Positions 42,917 through 53,600 of a stretch of DNA of 64,000 nucleotides are shown in pieces (positions within the stretch are counted from its first letter, which is position 1; each line of letters opens with the position of its first letter). Both the position numbers and the translations under genes were made by a program. Source of the DNA: Pseudogymnoascus destructans (taxonomy: Eukaryota > Ascomycota > Leotiomycetes > Thelebolales > Thelebolaceae); assembly GCF_001641265.1 (NCBI RefSeq), contig NW_020167541.1:496001-560000 (forward strand), given 5' to 3'. The notes beneath the pieces were generated by a model that was given only the letters and a program-made list of their open reading frames with translations, was not told where the DNA came from and did not search any database.

Positions 42917-44399
42917 CTACTTCCTCGCAAACTTCGCCTTCGGGAACTCCAACGGCAGCCGCAACCTCGCAAACTTGTGCTGCATAGCAGCCGCCTTGTC
43001 CAACCCCAACCTCTTCTTCTCCCCCTCATTCGCCGCCATGATCCTCGCCCCAATCTCCGAAAAGTACGTCTGCATCTGCTTCCCCTCCAGCTTCAGGTCC
43101 TCGCGCAGGTCATACACATCGACCTCGAAGTTATCCACGATCAGCGCCAGGGCGCACACATTCGTGATCAGCAGATCCATCTGGAACTTCGACATCATGC
43201 CGTGATCCGAGAACTTGCGCTGGATGTTCCCCGCCACCGCCTCCGGGATGCCGGGCATGGCCTTGCGCAGCTCATCCTTTTTGGGGAGCGCGCGCACGCC
43301 GCGGCGGGGGGTGGTGGCGCCGTAGAACTCGAGGATGGCGAGGAGGTAGCGGAGGACTTTGAGTTTTTGGACGCTTGAGGAGGCGAGCTGGATGCGGTCG
43401 GACACGAATTTGGAGCTGGTGATGATTTGCTCCTTAGCTTTGACGGCGTCTTGCCATTCCTTGACGGGGATCACTTTCATGGTCTCGGTGCCGACGAGGT
43501 AGTCGATGGTGTAGACGTCCTTGGGGCTCTCGGCGTCGAGGTTCGCACGTGGGCGGGGTTTCGACTCGTCTACGACCGTTTGGAGTTCTTCTGTCGTGGC
43601 CATTCCTGATGTGACTTCAGCCATGTTGCGGAGCATAGCTGCTGTGACGGCATCGTGCTTGACTGGCTCGGTATGCTCAGCAGCAGTTCTGGGTTTGGAG
43701 ATGGCGTTCTCCGTAAGAGATGCAATAGCCTTCTTCGACTTCTTCGTTCCGAATGTTTGGCCGAGGTCGTTTCGCAATTCTCTCATATTCTATTCTTGTA
43801 AGTATTTGCATATAGCGTAGTATCGCAAAGTAACATACCTTGTAGTCTCCCTTCTCCGCAAATGCTTCTGGTGCAGCATTCTGTGCTCTTACAATCCCTC
43901 TTACGGTCATTTTCCTCGACTCAATAACTTGGAGGCCACCCGTCGCTGGGTCATAGACACCAATGTAGTGCTTTAATAAACTGTCTGTGCCGCCCGCCTC
44001 TTCCTCCCTACCAACATAATCGATTGCTGGGTGTTCTGAGGACTCAATTAAGAGTTCGTCGGTGGCTATCGATCCGCTCTGGCCTGGCCGTTGAGGGGCA
44101 TTGCCGCGGCGCTTGGTGTATGGTTTGAGTGACAACGACTTGTCGAAAGCGAGGCCAGGAGTAGCAGCTAAATATTGTAAGCATTGTTCAGTATAATAGT
44201 TGCATGAGGAGCTGGCCAATTTTTACAGCGACGAGAAAGAAAATAATCTTTACACACCTACGATAGGCGCCCAATCGTCGGTATTTTGGACGACGGTTAC
44301 TGTGACTTCAGATGCCCCAGGAGTTTCCACAGCGACTTTTTTGCTCGACTTCTTTGAGCCATCTGCATTTCTCTTGCGTTTCTTGGTAGGTTCCGACAT
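42917..44399 (-). CDS. RPA49: RNA polymerase I subunit A49
   Basis: Exons 44399-44258, 44167-43839 and 43789-42917 encode 447 residues. A49 pairs with A34.5 on RNA polymerase I and promotes initiation and elongation of rRNA transcription in the nucleolus. The N-terminus is a basic nuclear-localisation-like stretch (MSEPTKKRKRNADGSKKSSK). The dimerisation half contains YVGREEEAGG, LKHYIGVYDPATGGLQVIES and VRAQNAAPEAF, and is followed by MRELRNDLGQTFGTKKSKKA. The tandem winged-helix half has LRYLLAILEFYG and LIVDNFEVDVYDLREDLKLE ending in LPLEFPK. Length and domain order are as expected. The gene is downstream of and on the same strand as RPL41, giving two growth-linked genes in tandem. Confidence 0.93.
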
Positions 44400-45162
44400 G
44401 GTGTCTTGTGTTGCGGAAATATACTCGAGAAACAGCCTCGTCGATACCTTTGCACAGCGATATGGGGTTCAACTTTTTTTTGTGCCAAGGGCGGTGAAGC
44501 AAGCTTGGTTGACGGGCTTCCTCACACGACCAAAGACCCTCCAACCACACACAAATGTAGTTTACTGACGAGAAGGAATTGAACGAGAAATGCAACTCTA
44601 CGAAGTTATTAAATATCCATTCAGCTATATATTTAGTTATAGATTTGCAACTGATTTAATTGAAGGGCCAGAAATTATATGTTCGCTGTTATTTTCGCTG
44701 TGTTTATGATCATTCCGTGACCGAATCATGACGTGTCGCCCACCAGCACCGTATTTACAGCTCGAGGAATTCAAATACAATTAAAATCAGATTTTGAAGC
44801 AAAACTTCTTATTTCATTGGTTTTGTAGCATGTTTGAAGTTAATGGGTTCCAGCATCGTAATCGGCAGCCTTGTCACCACAACTCAGGTATGTTTATAAA
44901 CATCGGCTTGTACTCGACAATGAGTTGACCAGATCCATTCTTCCACCGGTCCTTCCACCACATGCTGATAGTACGCGTCATCAAGCGTTCTTGTCCTAGA
45001 ACACCCTGCCCCCAATTGCACAAATTGTCCAAACGGTTGTTGGTGGAATGCTGGAATAGGATTTCGATGTCGATGCGGGAGATGGCGAAACTTTCAGGTC
45101 ATCTTGTCATCGTGGGCGAACTCGCTGGCAGCCAAGTCTGAGATCGAGTAGGAGCGAATTGT
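44400..45162. other. Intergenic region upstream of RPA49
   Basis: AT-rich; contains the RPA49 promoter and the RPL41 3' flank. No gene is supported. Confidence 0.5.
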
Positions 45163-45345
45163 TTACTTGCTGCAGAGGTTGTTAGAAGCTTGTCCATAGC
45201 TATAATCAGCGGGAAACTTACGATCTGGCACGAGTCTTGCGGCGCTTACGCTTCAAGCGCCGAGTGCGCTTTTTTCTCCACTTAGCACGCACTGGAAGGA
45301 GCTGTTAGCTTTATCAATGTAGCAATTGGGGTTGTAAAACGTACT
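45163..45345 (-). CDS. RPL41: 60S ribosomal protein L41 (eL41), start codon split by an intron
   Basis: The protein begins MRAKWRKKRTRRLKRKRRK and ends TRARSK: 25 residues, the tiny basic eL41. Exons on the minus strand are a single A at 45345, then 45291-45222, then 45169-45163; they sum to 78 nt. The first intron (45344-45292, GTACGT...GCTAAC...CCAG) separates the A of ATG from TG; no other ATG lies in frame. The second intron (45221-45170, GTAAGT...CTAAC...GCAG) leaves only CAAGTAA in the last exon. The translation is near-identical to the family, which makes the splice assignment secure. It is too short and too split for an ordinary ORF search. It is divergent to the kinase at 46423. Confidence 0.93.
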
Positions 45346-46422
45346 CTTGTGAGAATTATGCTATTGAAGTTGATGGTGAAGGAGGAAAGATGTTGTGGTG
45401 AGAAGCGAGTGTTGATAATTGAGCGTCTCGCTAGCGCCGAATTGACAAGCGATAGGTCTTGCCCTACGCGGTTGCATCACGTGATAGTATATATCGTAAT
45501 GGGCTGTTCCAGCTGTCAAACTCGACAGTGTCTAAACGAGAAGTAGCGGACAATCCACTGTACCTACATGTATGGCTTGGTAGTCACTGTAGACTGAAAT
45601 TTCCGTGTTCTAATACTTTTTTACATAAACTCATTTACAGTTCCGGCGGTTTGAATATACATTTATAGATCGATCACGTGGTAAAACTATGTCATAACGA
45701 TGTCATACATCCGTAAAGCTCATTACAGTGTCTGTACGAAAGAGTGGAAGTTAATAGTAGGCTTCCAGTCACTATGCCTACAAATGAAACAGTCCACTAT
45801 ACATTATGATTTGGCACATTCTATTCCTTCCTTTATATTCGCCGCCAGAGTGATTATCATATGGCACGTGACGTACAATACACCGTAATACTTTCACAGT
45901 GTCTACCCCTCCAGTAATAGTAAATAGCAACTATATTTACAAACTAGGCTTTCAGTAACTGTACGTCGAGATCAGACTTCCAGTAACTATCTATTAAAAT
46001 TGTAATAATATGATATTTTCCCTCGTACGAGCTCATTCAGACATTTTGGAAGTTGGAGTGCTATGTGTCGCTTGTCCCCACTTGATTTTAGCTTTCCGTA
46101 GCGTCGTTCGTCTGGAGCTTTGACATTCGTAGCGTCTCCATCGTTCCTGACAACCATGGCAAGTGGCAGCTTGCTACCAAGATCACCATTCAGATCAGCC
46201 ATTCTCAGTTTGTACCAATAAGGGAGTATTAAATTATTTCTCTACCTGTCATACGTGTTAAGGGTCATCCTCCCTTTCCATTTCTGTCCTTTCCTTCTCA
46301 TTCTCGTAATCTCCCCAGACGTCCACCCACTGAACCACTCAAGACCTTTTTCACCTTTTCCATACAACGCTCATTTCCATACCATCAGCCCATTCTCAGT
46401 TTCATTACTTACGTCCAGCACA
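45346..46422. other. Divergent promoter region of RPL41 and the FHA kinase
   Basis: AT-rich, with several diverged copies of a phrase like CAGTAACTGTACG / GTCACTGTAGACTG (45580-45980). A 71-codon minus-strand frame (46202-45987) looks protein-like in places (MADLNGDLGSKLPLAMVVRN) but has no family match I know; I leave it unannotated. The CT-rich segment 46260-46420 precedes the kinase ATG. Confidence 0.45.
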
Positions 46423-48761
46423 ATGGCTGCCAGCCTCGTGTTCCGCTCGAAAAAGGACGACAGTGGTAGCTCTGACCAGAGTAGGCGTTCTACTCCACTT
46501 AACATATTCTCTGTCTGATATCTCTAGCAATCAATATACAGTTATATCCTGGCAAAGAGTTCACCGTGAAGCGCACACCTGATGACCAGTCATCCTCCCA
46601 TAACCTCGCCACTTTCGTGAACGGGCGCAACAGCTTAAACATTGACTCAGGACTGGTCTCAAAGAACCACTTCCGCATTTACGGCATTCAATATGAAGAT
46701 GCCGACGGGATAGAGTCGATGTTTTATTGCGAAGATTCAAGGTCTGCAAATGGGACTTACGTGAACAGAATGCTCATTGGGAGAAACGACAAGTCGAGCT
46801 GGCCCTTCCTCCTCAGCGATGGCGATAAAATCAAACTGAAGCCTGACTTCAGTTTCAAATTCAAACATCCTATCGAGAGGCAGAGAGAAGAAATGGATGC
46901 AATTCAGTTGGAAGAGACGGCGGTAGGTTTATATAGGGACCTTTTATTCGTTATCTAATTTTATCACAGTCGTTCGCGAAGCGGTATTCCATCACCGATC
47001 GACTTCTTGGAAGTGGTATTTGTGGCAAGGTATACCTGGCAACGGAAGTAGCAACGAAAAGACAGCTTGCATGCAAAGTAGTCAACCTCCGGGTGGCTGT
47101 AGTTGTCTCAGAAGATGACCAGGCACGAGAGCGGACAATGAGACTAGAAAGTCAAAGGCTCATACGTGAGATAGAGATTCTCACCAGGGTGAACCACGTA
47201 TGCGAAATTCCACCTAGTCTATGGCAACGGCTAACCATTGTAGCCGAACATTGTGGCCATGAAAAAAGCTTTTCGCTCTGACAATAGTTTGTAAGTCCCC
47301 AAGATTTGTCGGTGCATCATAATCTGATCATTAGGTATCTATTCATGGAACTTGCTCCGGGTGGAGATCTATGCTCCTTCGTATCGGCAAACGGCGGACA
47401 TCTGACGGACCTAGATACCCGGGTCATTTTAAGGCAACTTACCATTGCTGTACAGTATCTCCATTCGGTTGGGATTGTACATCGTGACATCAAACCCGAG
47501 AATATCCTGATGATGAACACGGCAGTTGGGTATCGTGTTGTCTTAACCGACTTTGGCTGTGCAGCAAACTTGCATGCGATGAGCAGAATGGAATCTTTGG
47601 TCGGAACCTTTGATTATGTTGCACCGTACGTGTTCCTGCATAAAGCACGACTCAATGCTAACAGCAACCAGGGAAGTCCATCGTACCGAGAGGTTAAATG
47701 GAACATCATATACCAAAGCTGTAGACATGTGGTCTCTCGGTATCGTGGCATTCTGCTTGTTGACTGGGGAATCGCTCGCTTCATACCTCGAGATGAAACA
47801 TATCAGCCAGGAGGATATTACGGCGAGGCTTGACCAAATTCGGCCGGATCTTGAAGGCGTTACCGATCAAGCCAAGGACTTCTTGACAAAGCTCCTGGTG
47901 CTTGACCCCGCCCATCGAATGACTGCCGATGAAGCGATTGCGCATATCTGGTTCACCACCCCTTCAGAGCTTAACCGTGAGCTTGAACGTCTCTACAAGC
48001 GATCTATTGAAGGGTGGGTACCTCGGGGGGATATCTACCGTGCGGTCGAATGCATCCCTCGCAATGGATTATTGAGAGACATGATAAGGACCCCCTCAAG
48101 TCAGTTCCAGGCGAACTCCGATGAGCCGCATCAAGCATCCCAAAAAGAAATGCGCCGCTCTAGGAAACCGAGTGACTACACTGCATCAGTCTATTTTAGC
48201 CTCGATAAGCACACCCGTAAGCATTCGCATAGGCATCATCGTGGCAGAGAGGCAACACAGAGAAGTAAACAGCAGATCATCAATGCCCTCAATGAATCTG
48301 GGGAACTGTTCGTGAAGGATGGAGATGTCTCGTCATATACATCTCCAAGTCGCAAGCGTGCTCGCAGGTTACTCAAGAGGGTCCGAGACGTGCCGCCTAC
48401 AGACCTTCTTGGGAAAGTGCCAGCAGCTGGCGCCAATTCACAGCGGTCTCAGTCTAAGAAATCCAGAAAGCTCAGCCAGTCCTCAAGCAATGCAGTCACT
48501 CGACCTGATTATGTGGATTCAAGTCAGACACAGCTTGAACAGCCCAGCCTCCTTACTGAAGAGGCATTGAGCATACTCCCTGGCTACGAAAGCAGGGCAA
48601 CAAGAAGTCGCAGATGGTCCACGGAGGCGACGCACAATGGGTATGTACCGGACAGCTTTTATGACAGTCTTGCAGATGAGATGAAGGAATATTTCAAAGG
48701 CTCCCCTTATATGGAGGAATATTTGAAAAGCCGACATCTGATGCAACGTCAAGAGAAGTAG
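46423..48761 (+). CDS. FHA-domain Ser/Thr kinase of the Chk2/Rad53/Mek1 group
   Basis: Exons 46423-46480, 46528-46922, 46970-47197, 47244-47290, 47335-47625 and 47672-48761 encode 702 residues. The FHA domain (about residues 30-130) shows NGRNSLNIDSGLVSKNHFRI and RSANGTYVNRM, the usual GR/S..NH/NG phosphothreonine-binding pattern. The kinase domain (about 155-420) has the glycine loop GSGICGKV, lysine in ACKVVNL, HRDIKPENIL (about 291), DFGCAANL (about 313), VGTFDYVAPE spliced across the last intron, and DMWSLGIVAF, so it should be active. The ~280-residue tail is basic and Ser-rich (SYTSPSRKRARRLLKR) and ends with a short acidic/aromatic segment. FHA-plus-kinase architecture is the DNA-damage or meiotic checkpoint type; which ortholog (Cds1/Rad53, Mek1, Dun1) cannot be decided here. 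Confidence 0.9.
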
Positions 48762-49047
48762 ATCATTTCGGCTGGGACGAACTCGATAACTTGGCTGAAT
48801 GGTCTATATTTGCTATTTTTGTTGTCGATTAGCTGGGCGGCTATACAAAGGGGGCAAATGTGGAATGGGAAGATACCTATTGCCGGGCTGTTGGTTGCAG
48901 AATGTGATGTTTTGTAGTGGATATGGATACAATTGGCTGAGCTGGCTGTATATATTTCCAATGCTAGAGCTTTGGAACGGAAATAATATATAAGATTTTG
49001 GGCTTGTTTCGTAACTTGCTGGTGACTTTGCTTGTTCACTTTGGAAT
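48762..49047. other. 3' flank of the kinase gene
   Basis: Short AT-rich spacer up to the MULE target duplication. Nothing else is seen. Confidence 0.5.
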
Positions 49048-49764
49048 ATAAATTTAGGGCAAAAACTCCATATACCCAGTAAAACAATAAATAAATTCTA
49101 TATACCCAGTTCCATCCCACGTGACCCGCCCAAGCCCAATCTAGAAACTCCCCCCGTTCTCATATGTGCCTAGCATGTCCGAGCCAGCCCCGACGACGAG
49201 CAATGGAAGCTCGTCATCGGGGCTGGCTTGGACACGCCAGGCACAGCCCTCCTCGGGACAAACGGCAGTTGCCCCGTCTTTGTCCCTCCTCTGGAGCCGC
49301 CAGGAGAACTTCTCCTTGACGGCCCAGTCGTCCAGGGCGCGGGACCAAGCGTCCAAGTCTAGGAACTTGCTACCGTCGACAGGGGCAGCGAGTTCGGCTA
49401 GGAGGCAGGGGCGGGGGAGGCGGGGGAGTTTGTGCCTCGCGCGAGGGCTTTCGAGGGGGGTTTCGAGGGGGTCGGAGGAGGGAGGGAGCCTGGGAGGTGT
49501 CAGCGGGGTTCTGTGGTGGAGGGGAGGAAGGGAAGGGGGAGGAGGTTTGGGGGTCTCAATTGACCCCCGACTTACCGTGCAATTGAGCTGGTATATTGCC
49601 AGCTCAATTGCTTCAAAAAGGCCATATGAGAGCATGTACTCTCAAATGAGAGTACGCCTCTCATTGGCTCGTTAACCTTTCCAAAGGAGGGTTACCCGCC
49701 GACTGGGTAGATGGAGTTTTCTTACCAGTTTACTGGGTATATCGAGTTTTTGCCCATAAATTTA
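49048..49764. mobile_element. 699-bp MULE with 9-bp target duplication
   Basis: The element proper is 49057-49755. It begins GGGCAAAAACTCCATATACC and ends with the inverse form (GGGTATATCGAGTTTTTGCCC). The target duplication ATAAATTTA is exact at 49048-49056 and 49756-49764; 9 bp is typical of Mutator-like elements. Near each end a second subterminal TATACCCAGT or CTACCCAGT motif occurs. Inside lies only the N-terminal part of a transposase (49141-49635, minus strand) and a 12-bp-arm palindrome, so the element is a deletion derivative. Confidence 0.88.
49141..49600 (-). pseudogene. MULE transposase N-terminal fragment
   Basis: The minus strand reads a Pro/Leu-rich segment, then AELAAPVDGSKFLDLDAWSR, ALDDWAVKEKFSWRLQRRDK, DGATAVCPEEGCAWRVQASP and a stop at 49141. 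This CxxxxC-containing block with preceding DDWAVKEKFSW resembles the N-terminal DNA-binding domain of fungal Mutator-like (Hop-type) transposases. The DDE catalytic domain and SWIM finger are absent. Confidence 0.65.
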
Positions 49765-49809
49765 TCCAAACAATGGAGCTATTTTAAATTAAATATGACG
49801 TTTAACTTA

Positions 49810-50216
49810 ACGTACATGTATAACGAACCGGCCAATCCATTTTACACCTTAAATCACGAATTTCATAACTTAATATCTCAACAACCCTTTAATAATAAGT
49901 TATAAAAATATGTACTTAGCCTTTTATAAGCATTTAAAGTACTCTATTTGATTTTTAAAGCAATTAGTATTGTAGTTATTAAGATATTGAGTTTTAGCCC
50001 CCACTTTTGACCTAATTCTTAGTATCTTAATAACTACAATACTAATTGCTTTAAAAATCAAATAGAGTACTTTAAATGCTTATAAAAGGCTAAGTACATA
50101 TTTTTATAACTTATTATTAAAGGGTTGTTGAGATATTAAGTTATGAAATTCGTGATTTAAGGTGTAAAATGGATTGGCCGGTTCGCTTGTTTGGCCGGTT
50201 CGTTATACACGTACGT
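49810..50216. mobile_element. Foldback MITE, intact copy 2 (407 bp)
   Basis: Flanked by TA (49808-49809 and 50217-50218). The two arms are almost perfect inverted copies of about 185 bp (TTTTACACCTTAAATCACGA ... AATTAGTATTGTAGTTATTA) around a ~35-nt centre. The right arm has an extra AACAAGCGAACCGGCC. The ends share the layout of the pogo terminal repeats (ACGTACATGTATA then CGAA..GCC motifs). There is no coding capacity; the element would form a long hairpin when transcribed. Confidence 0.92.
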
Positions 50217-50218
50217 TA

Positions 50219-50663
50219 ATATTTATAATATTTTATATAATATTCGTGTGAGGTCTAGTTTTCATCCCCCCCCCACAAATGAAGAAGCCCAGAATTAAAG
50301 AATATCTTAATTCATTGGATTAAAACTCGGATTGCTCTGTGTTGCAATAAGTTATATAAACTCTAATAAATCCTAATTGGGGCGTGGAGACATTTGCCAC
50401 CAGCTACACTGGAGCTTGTAGGGCGGTGGCAGAATTATGCACAGTAGAATCTTGGCACCGCCAGATCAGGTACTCAACCTCAGAGATGCGACTCAAAGAG
50501 CTTAATCACCAAACAATAGATAACGACTCTCCAACCATCGCCACACACGACGCTATTTCTCCTTCGATAGTCGAGGAATGGCACAAGACGACACATCTCC
50601 CCTTTCCGATCGACTGTGAACGATGAACTCCTTTGAACTGCGGCTCCAGCGACAATAAACACA
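50219..50663. other. Upstream region of SAC3
   Basis: Begins AT-rich next to the MITE; a poly-C run lies at 50265-50274. No gene is supported. It probably includes the SAC3 promoter and 5' UTR. Confidence 0.5.
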
Positions 50664-53600
50664 ATGCAGCGCGGCACTTCAAACCGCGGGTCGCGTGGCA
50701 CGCCTGCCGACACGAGGGGTTCATCTTTCAGAGGGCGAGGGAGGGGGGCTGTACGATCATCGGGCTCCTCTAGTAAGTTCCTCCGAAAAGCCTTTCCGTT
50801 TCATTGGGGTCCAACACTTGCCCAAAGGATCCCGATCACGCCCAAACAAAGGTCAAAGTTGATCATCCTGCGGCACTTTCACGCAAACTTCCATTCACTT
50901 GTTACACGCCAAATGCACATATAAGCCGATGAAAATACTCAAACCTACGTGCAGATTCTACCCCCGAGCCGACCACCGAGAATTCATTCGAGGCCGAACG
51001 GAATGCGAACGCCGCCAAACGATCGCAGCGCGGACAACCAAGAGGTGGCAGCGCAAGCCTCCGAGGCACCCCAGAAGCAAGAGGAGCTTTCAAAAACAAA
51101 ACAGTGCGATTCTCTAGCCCACCGGCGCAAGGTAAAAGTGCACCACAACCACAGAAGCCATTTACCATCTCAAAGAAACCTGGATCAGCGCCTCCCAAGA
51201 GCAAGCTATCCCAAACGACAAGCGCATCCGATCCGGATGACCATACTGCGAAAATTGAGAAAACTCTACAACAGAATGGGCTTTCGACTTATCCAGACTG
51301 GCCAACGGAGAGGCCTGGAGATCCCAGTGAGAAGGATGCGATTAAAGGATTCTGGAACACCACCAAGGCATACCGCGCCAAAGTTCGAACGGTGCTGATG
51401 AACAAGGGCCTCATTGACGATCCGGACAAGCCAAAGAAGCTCAGTGAAGCTATCGACTTCAAAGGGACCTGTGATGGGATGTGCCCAAGGTTCGAGCAGA
51501 TTACTCGGATTATGGAACATGACGTAAAGAACTTGGAAAAAGACCTGGCGTTTGATGGATCTCTCTGGCCCGCCCCTCAGAAAATGATCAAAGCCTACGG
51601 CCGTTCGTCTGCAGGCCAGGATGCACCACTCCCAAGCGATATTCGCATGCCCTCTGCGCTTAGGAAAACCCTGGACTACCTGATTCAGGATGTCCTGGGC
51701 GACGAGAATAGGCTTGCGACAGTCCACAACTTCCTCTGGGACCGCACTCGCTCAATACGTCGCGACTTCACATTTCAACAGGCGTCTCTCACCGCGGCGG
51801 ATTATATCGATGAGGTATACTGTCTGGAGACGATAGCTAGGTTTCATGTCATCGCCTTGCATCAGATGTCCAACCCTTTCAATACTTCTGACGATTTCTC
51901 CGAGCACCAAGAAATCGAACAGCTTGGCAGGACTCTGCTCTCGCTGATACACACCTACGAAGACTGCAAGTCCCAGAATATCCAATGCGACAACGAGGCC
52001 GAATTTCGGGCGTACTTTGTGATCTACCACTCCCGTAACCCTGCCATGATGGAAGCTGTTCAAGACTGGGGCAAGGATTTCTGGGAAAGCGATGAGATCC
52101 AGACTGCTACAGCGCTTGTGGAATGCCTGCACAACATCTGGGAAATCAATGGTCCCTTAAAGCCACAGTCCGCCAGCGAAATCGCCTTGAATATGTATAG
52201 CCGATTTTTCAAAATCATCCGCCAACCTGAAGTCTCCTACACTACAGCTTGTTTTGCAGAGATTCATTTCAACGGCGTTAGAAAGACTGCACTGATGACT
52301 ATACTCTCGGCATATCGCAAACAGAGAGAGCAAACAACGGACTGGACGCTTCCTACGCTGAACACCTATCTCCACTTCGACACGCTCGACGACGCGGAAG
52401 CATTTATCGAAGGCCACGGGCTTTATATCAAGGAGGGGCCAGAGGAACCTTACATTGATTTCAACTCTGGGAGCTCATTAACAGAGCCGGAAACGAAGAT
52501 CAAGCAGCCTCACTCGAAAAAATTGGTGGAAACGAAGCGTGGACAGAAGACTTTGCCGGCCTGCATATACCACAACGCCTTCGCGGATGCCGAGATTTCA
52601 GTGGTAGATGACAGTAACTCCCTGTTTGTCTCCGGGCTTGATGGATCCAATACATTTGCCAAAGCACCAGCACAAAATCAGAATATCTGGGGCTCTTCAG
52701 TTCAATACTTTGGAAAGGGACCGACCCAAAACCAGAATATCTGGGGTGCTCCAGCCCAAGAGGTTGCAAAGCCCCCTATATTTGGTGCGCCGACTCCAGC
52801 CGCGCCGCTGAAAAAACTCGGAGGCTTCATTGATAGCGATGATGAGTCCATAACCAGAGTACCGACAACTACCCCGTCTATTTTCCCGCCTACGTCGAAC
52901 CCACCTGCCGCAGCGCCGTCTTTTAGCTGGGGTGAACCAGCAGCACCACCCGCGATGTCATTCTTCCCCCCTTCTCAAACAACCAACGCCCCAGCTGCAA
53001 CTTTCCCCGCGCAGCCCAGCAATGTTGGGGCTGCTCCTTCTATCTTCTCAAAGCAGCCGGGCACCGAAGCACCTAGCCCTTTCTCTTTCACGCCGACTGC
53101 GGCTCAAAGCCAGCCAGCAGCCCCGCAGCCTGTCAGTCAAGCACCAACTACATCCTTCTTTCCGAGAATACAACAGACGAAACCAACCACATCAGGTGTC
53201 ACCCCGTCCGCTCCGTCAATATTTGCACCGGCGACATCACCAGGAGCAAAACCACCTGCTGTAACAACCCAAGCCCCGGGATCATTTTCATTCCTCTCAC
53301 AGAGTGCTGCGCCGACACAAACCACATCATTATTTGCACCGAAGACGGGGGCAGCACAACCTCCTGCCTCTGTACTGGCGGCTCCTTCTTCGTTCTTCCT
53401 GTCTGTCACCCAGGCCCCTGAAACATCGTCGCCTTTTATGCCAACTGCATCAAACATCGAAACAAACATACCAGCGATCAAAGAAAGTCCGAGAGCAGCA
53501 AAACCACTGTTTACCCCTTCTATTTCCACAGGCCAGGCTGCAGTGACTGCGACGGAGCCTACTACAACTGCAGCACCTCCGCCACAACCTACGGCAAATT

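Noticed and set aside
45987..46202. 71-codon minus-strand frame between RPL41 and the kinase
   Set aside because: Some stretches look protein-like, but there is no splice support, no family resemblance, and it sits in a promoter region.
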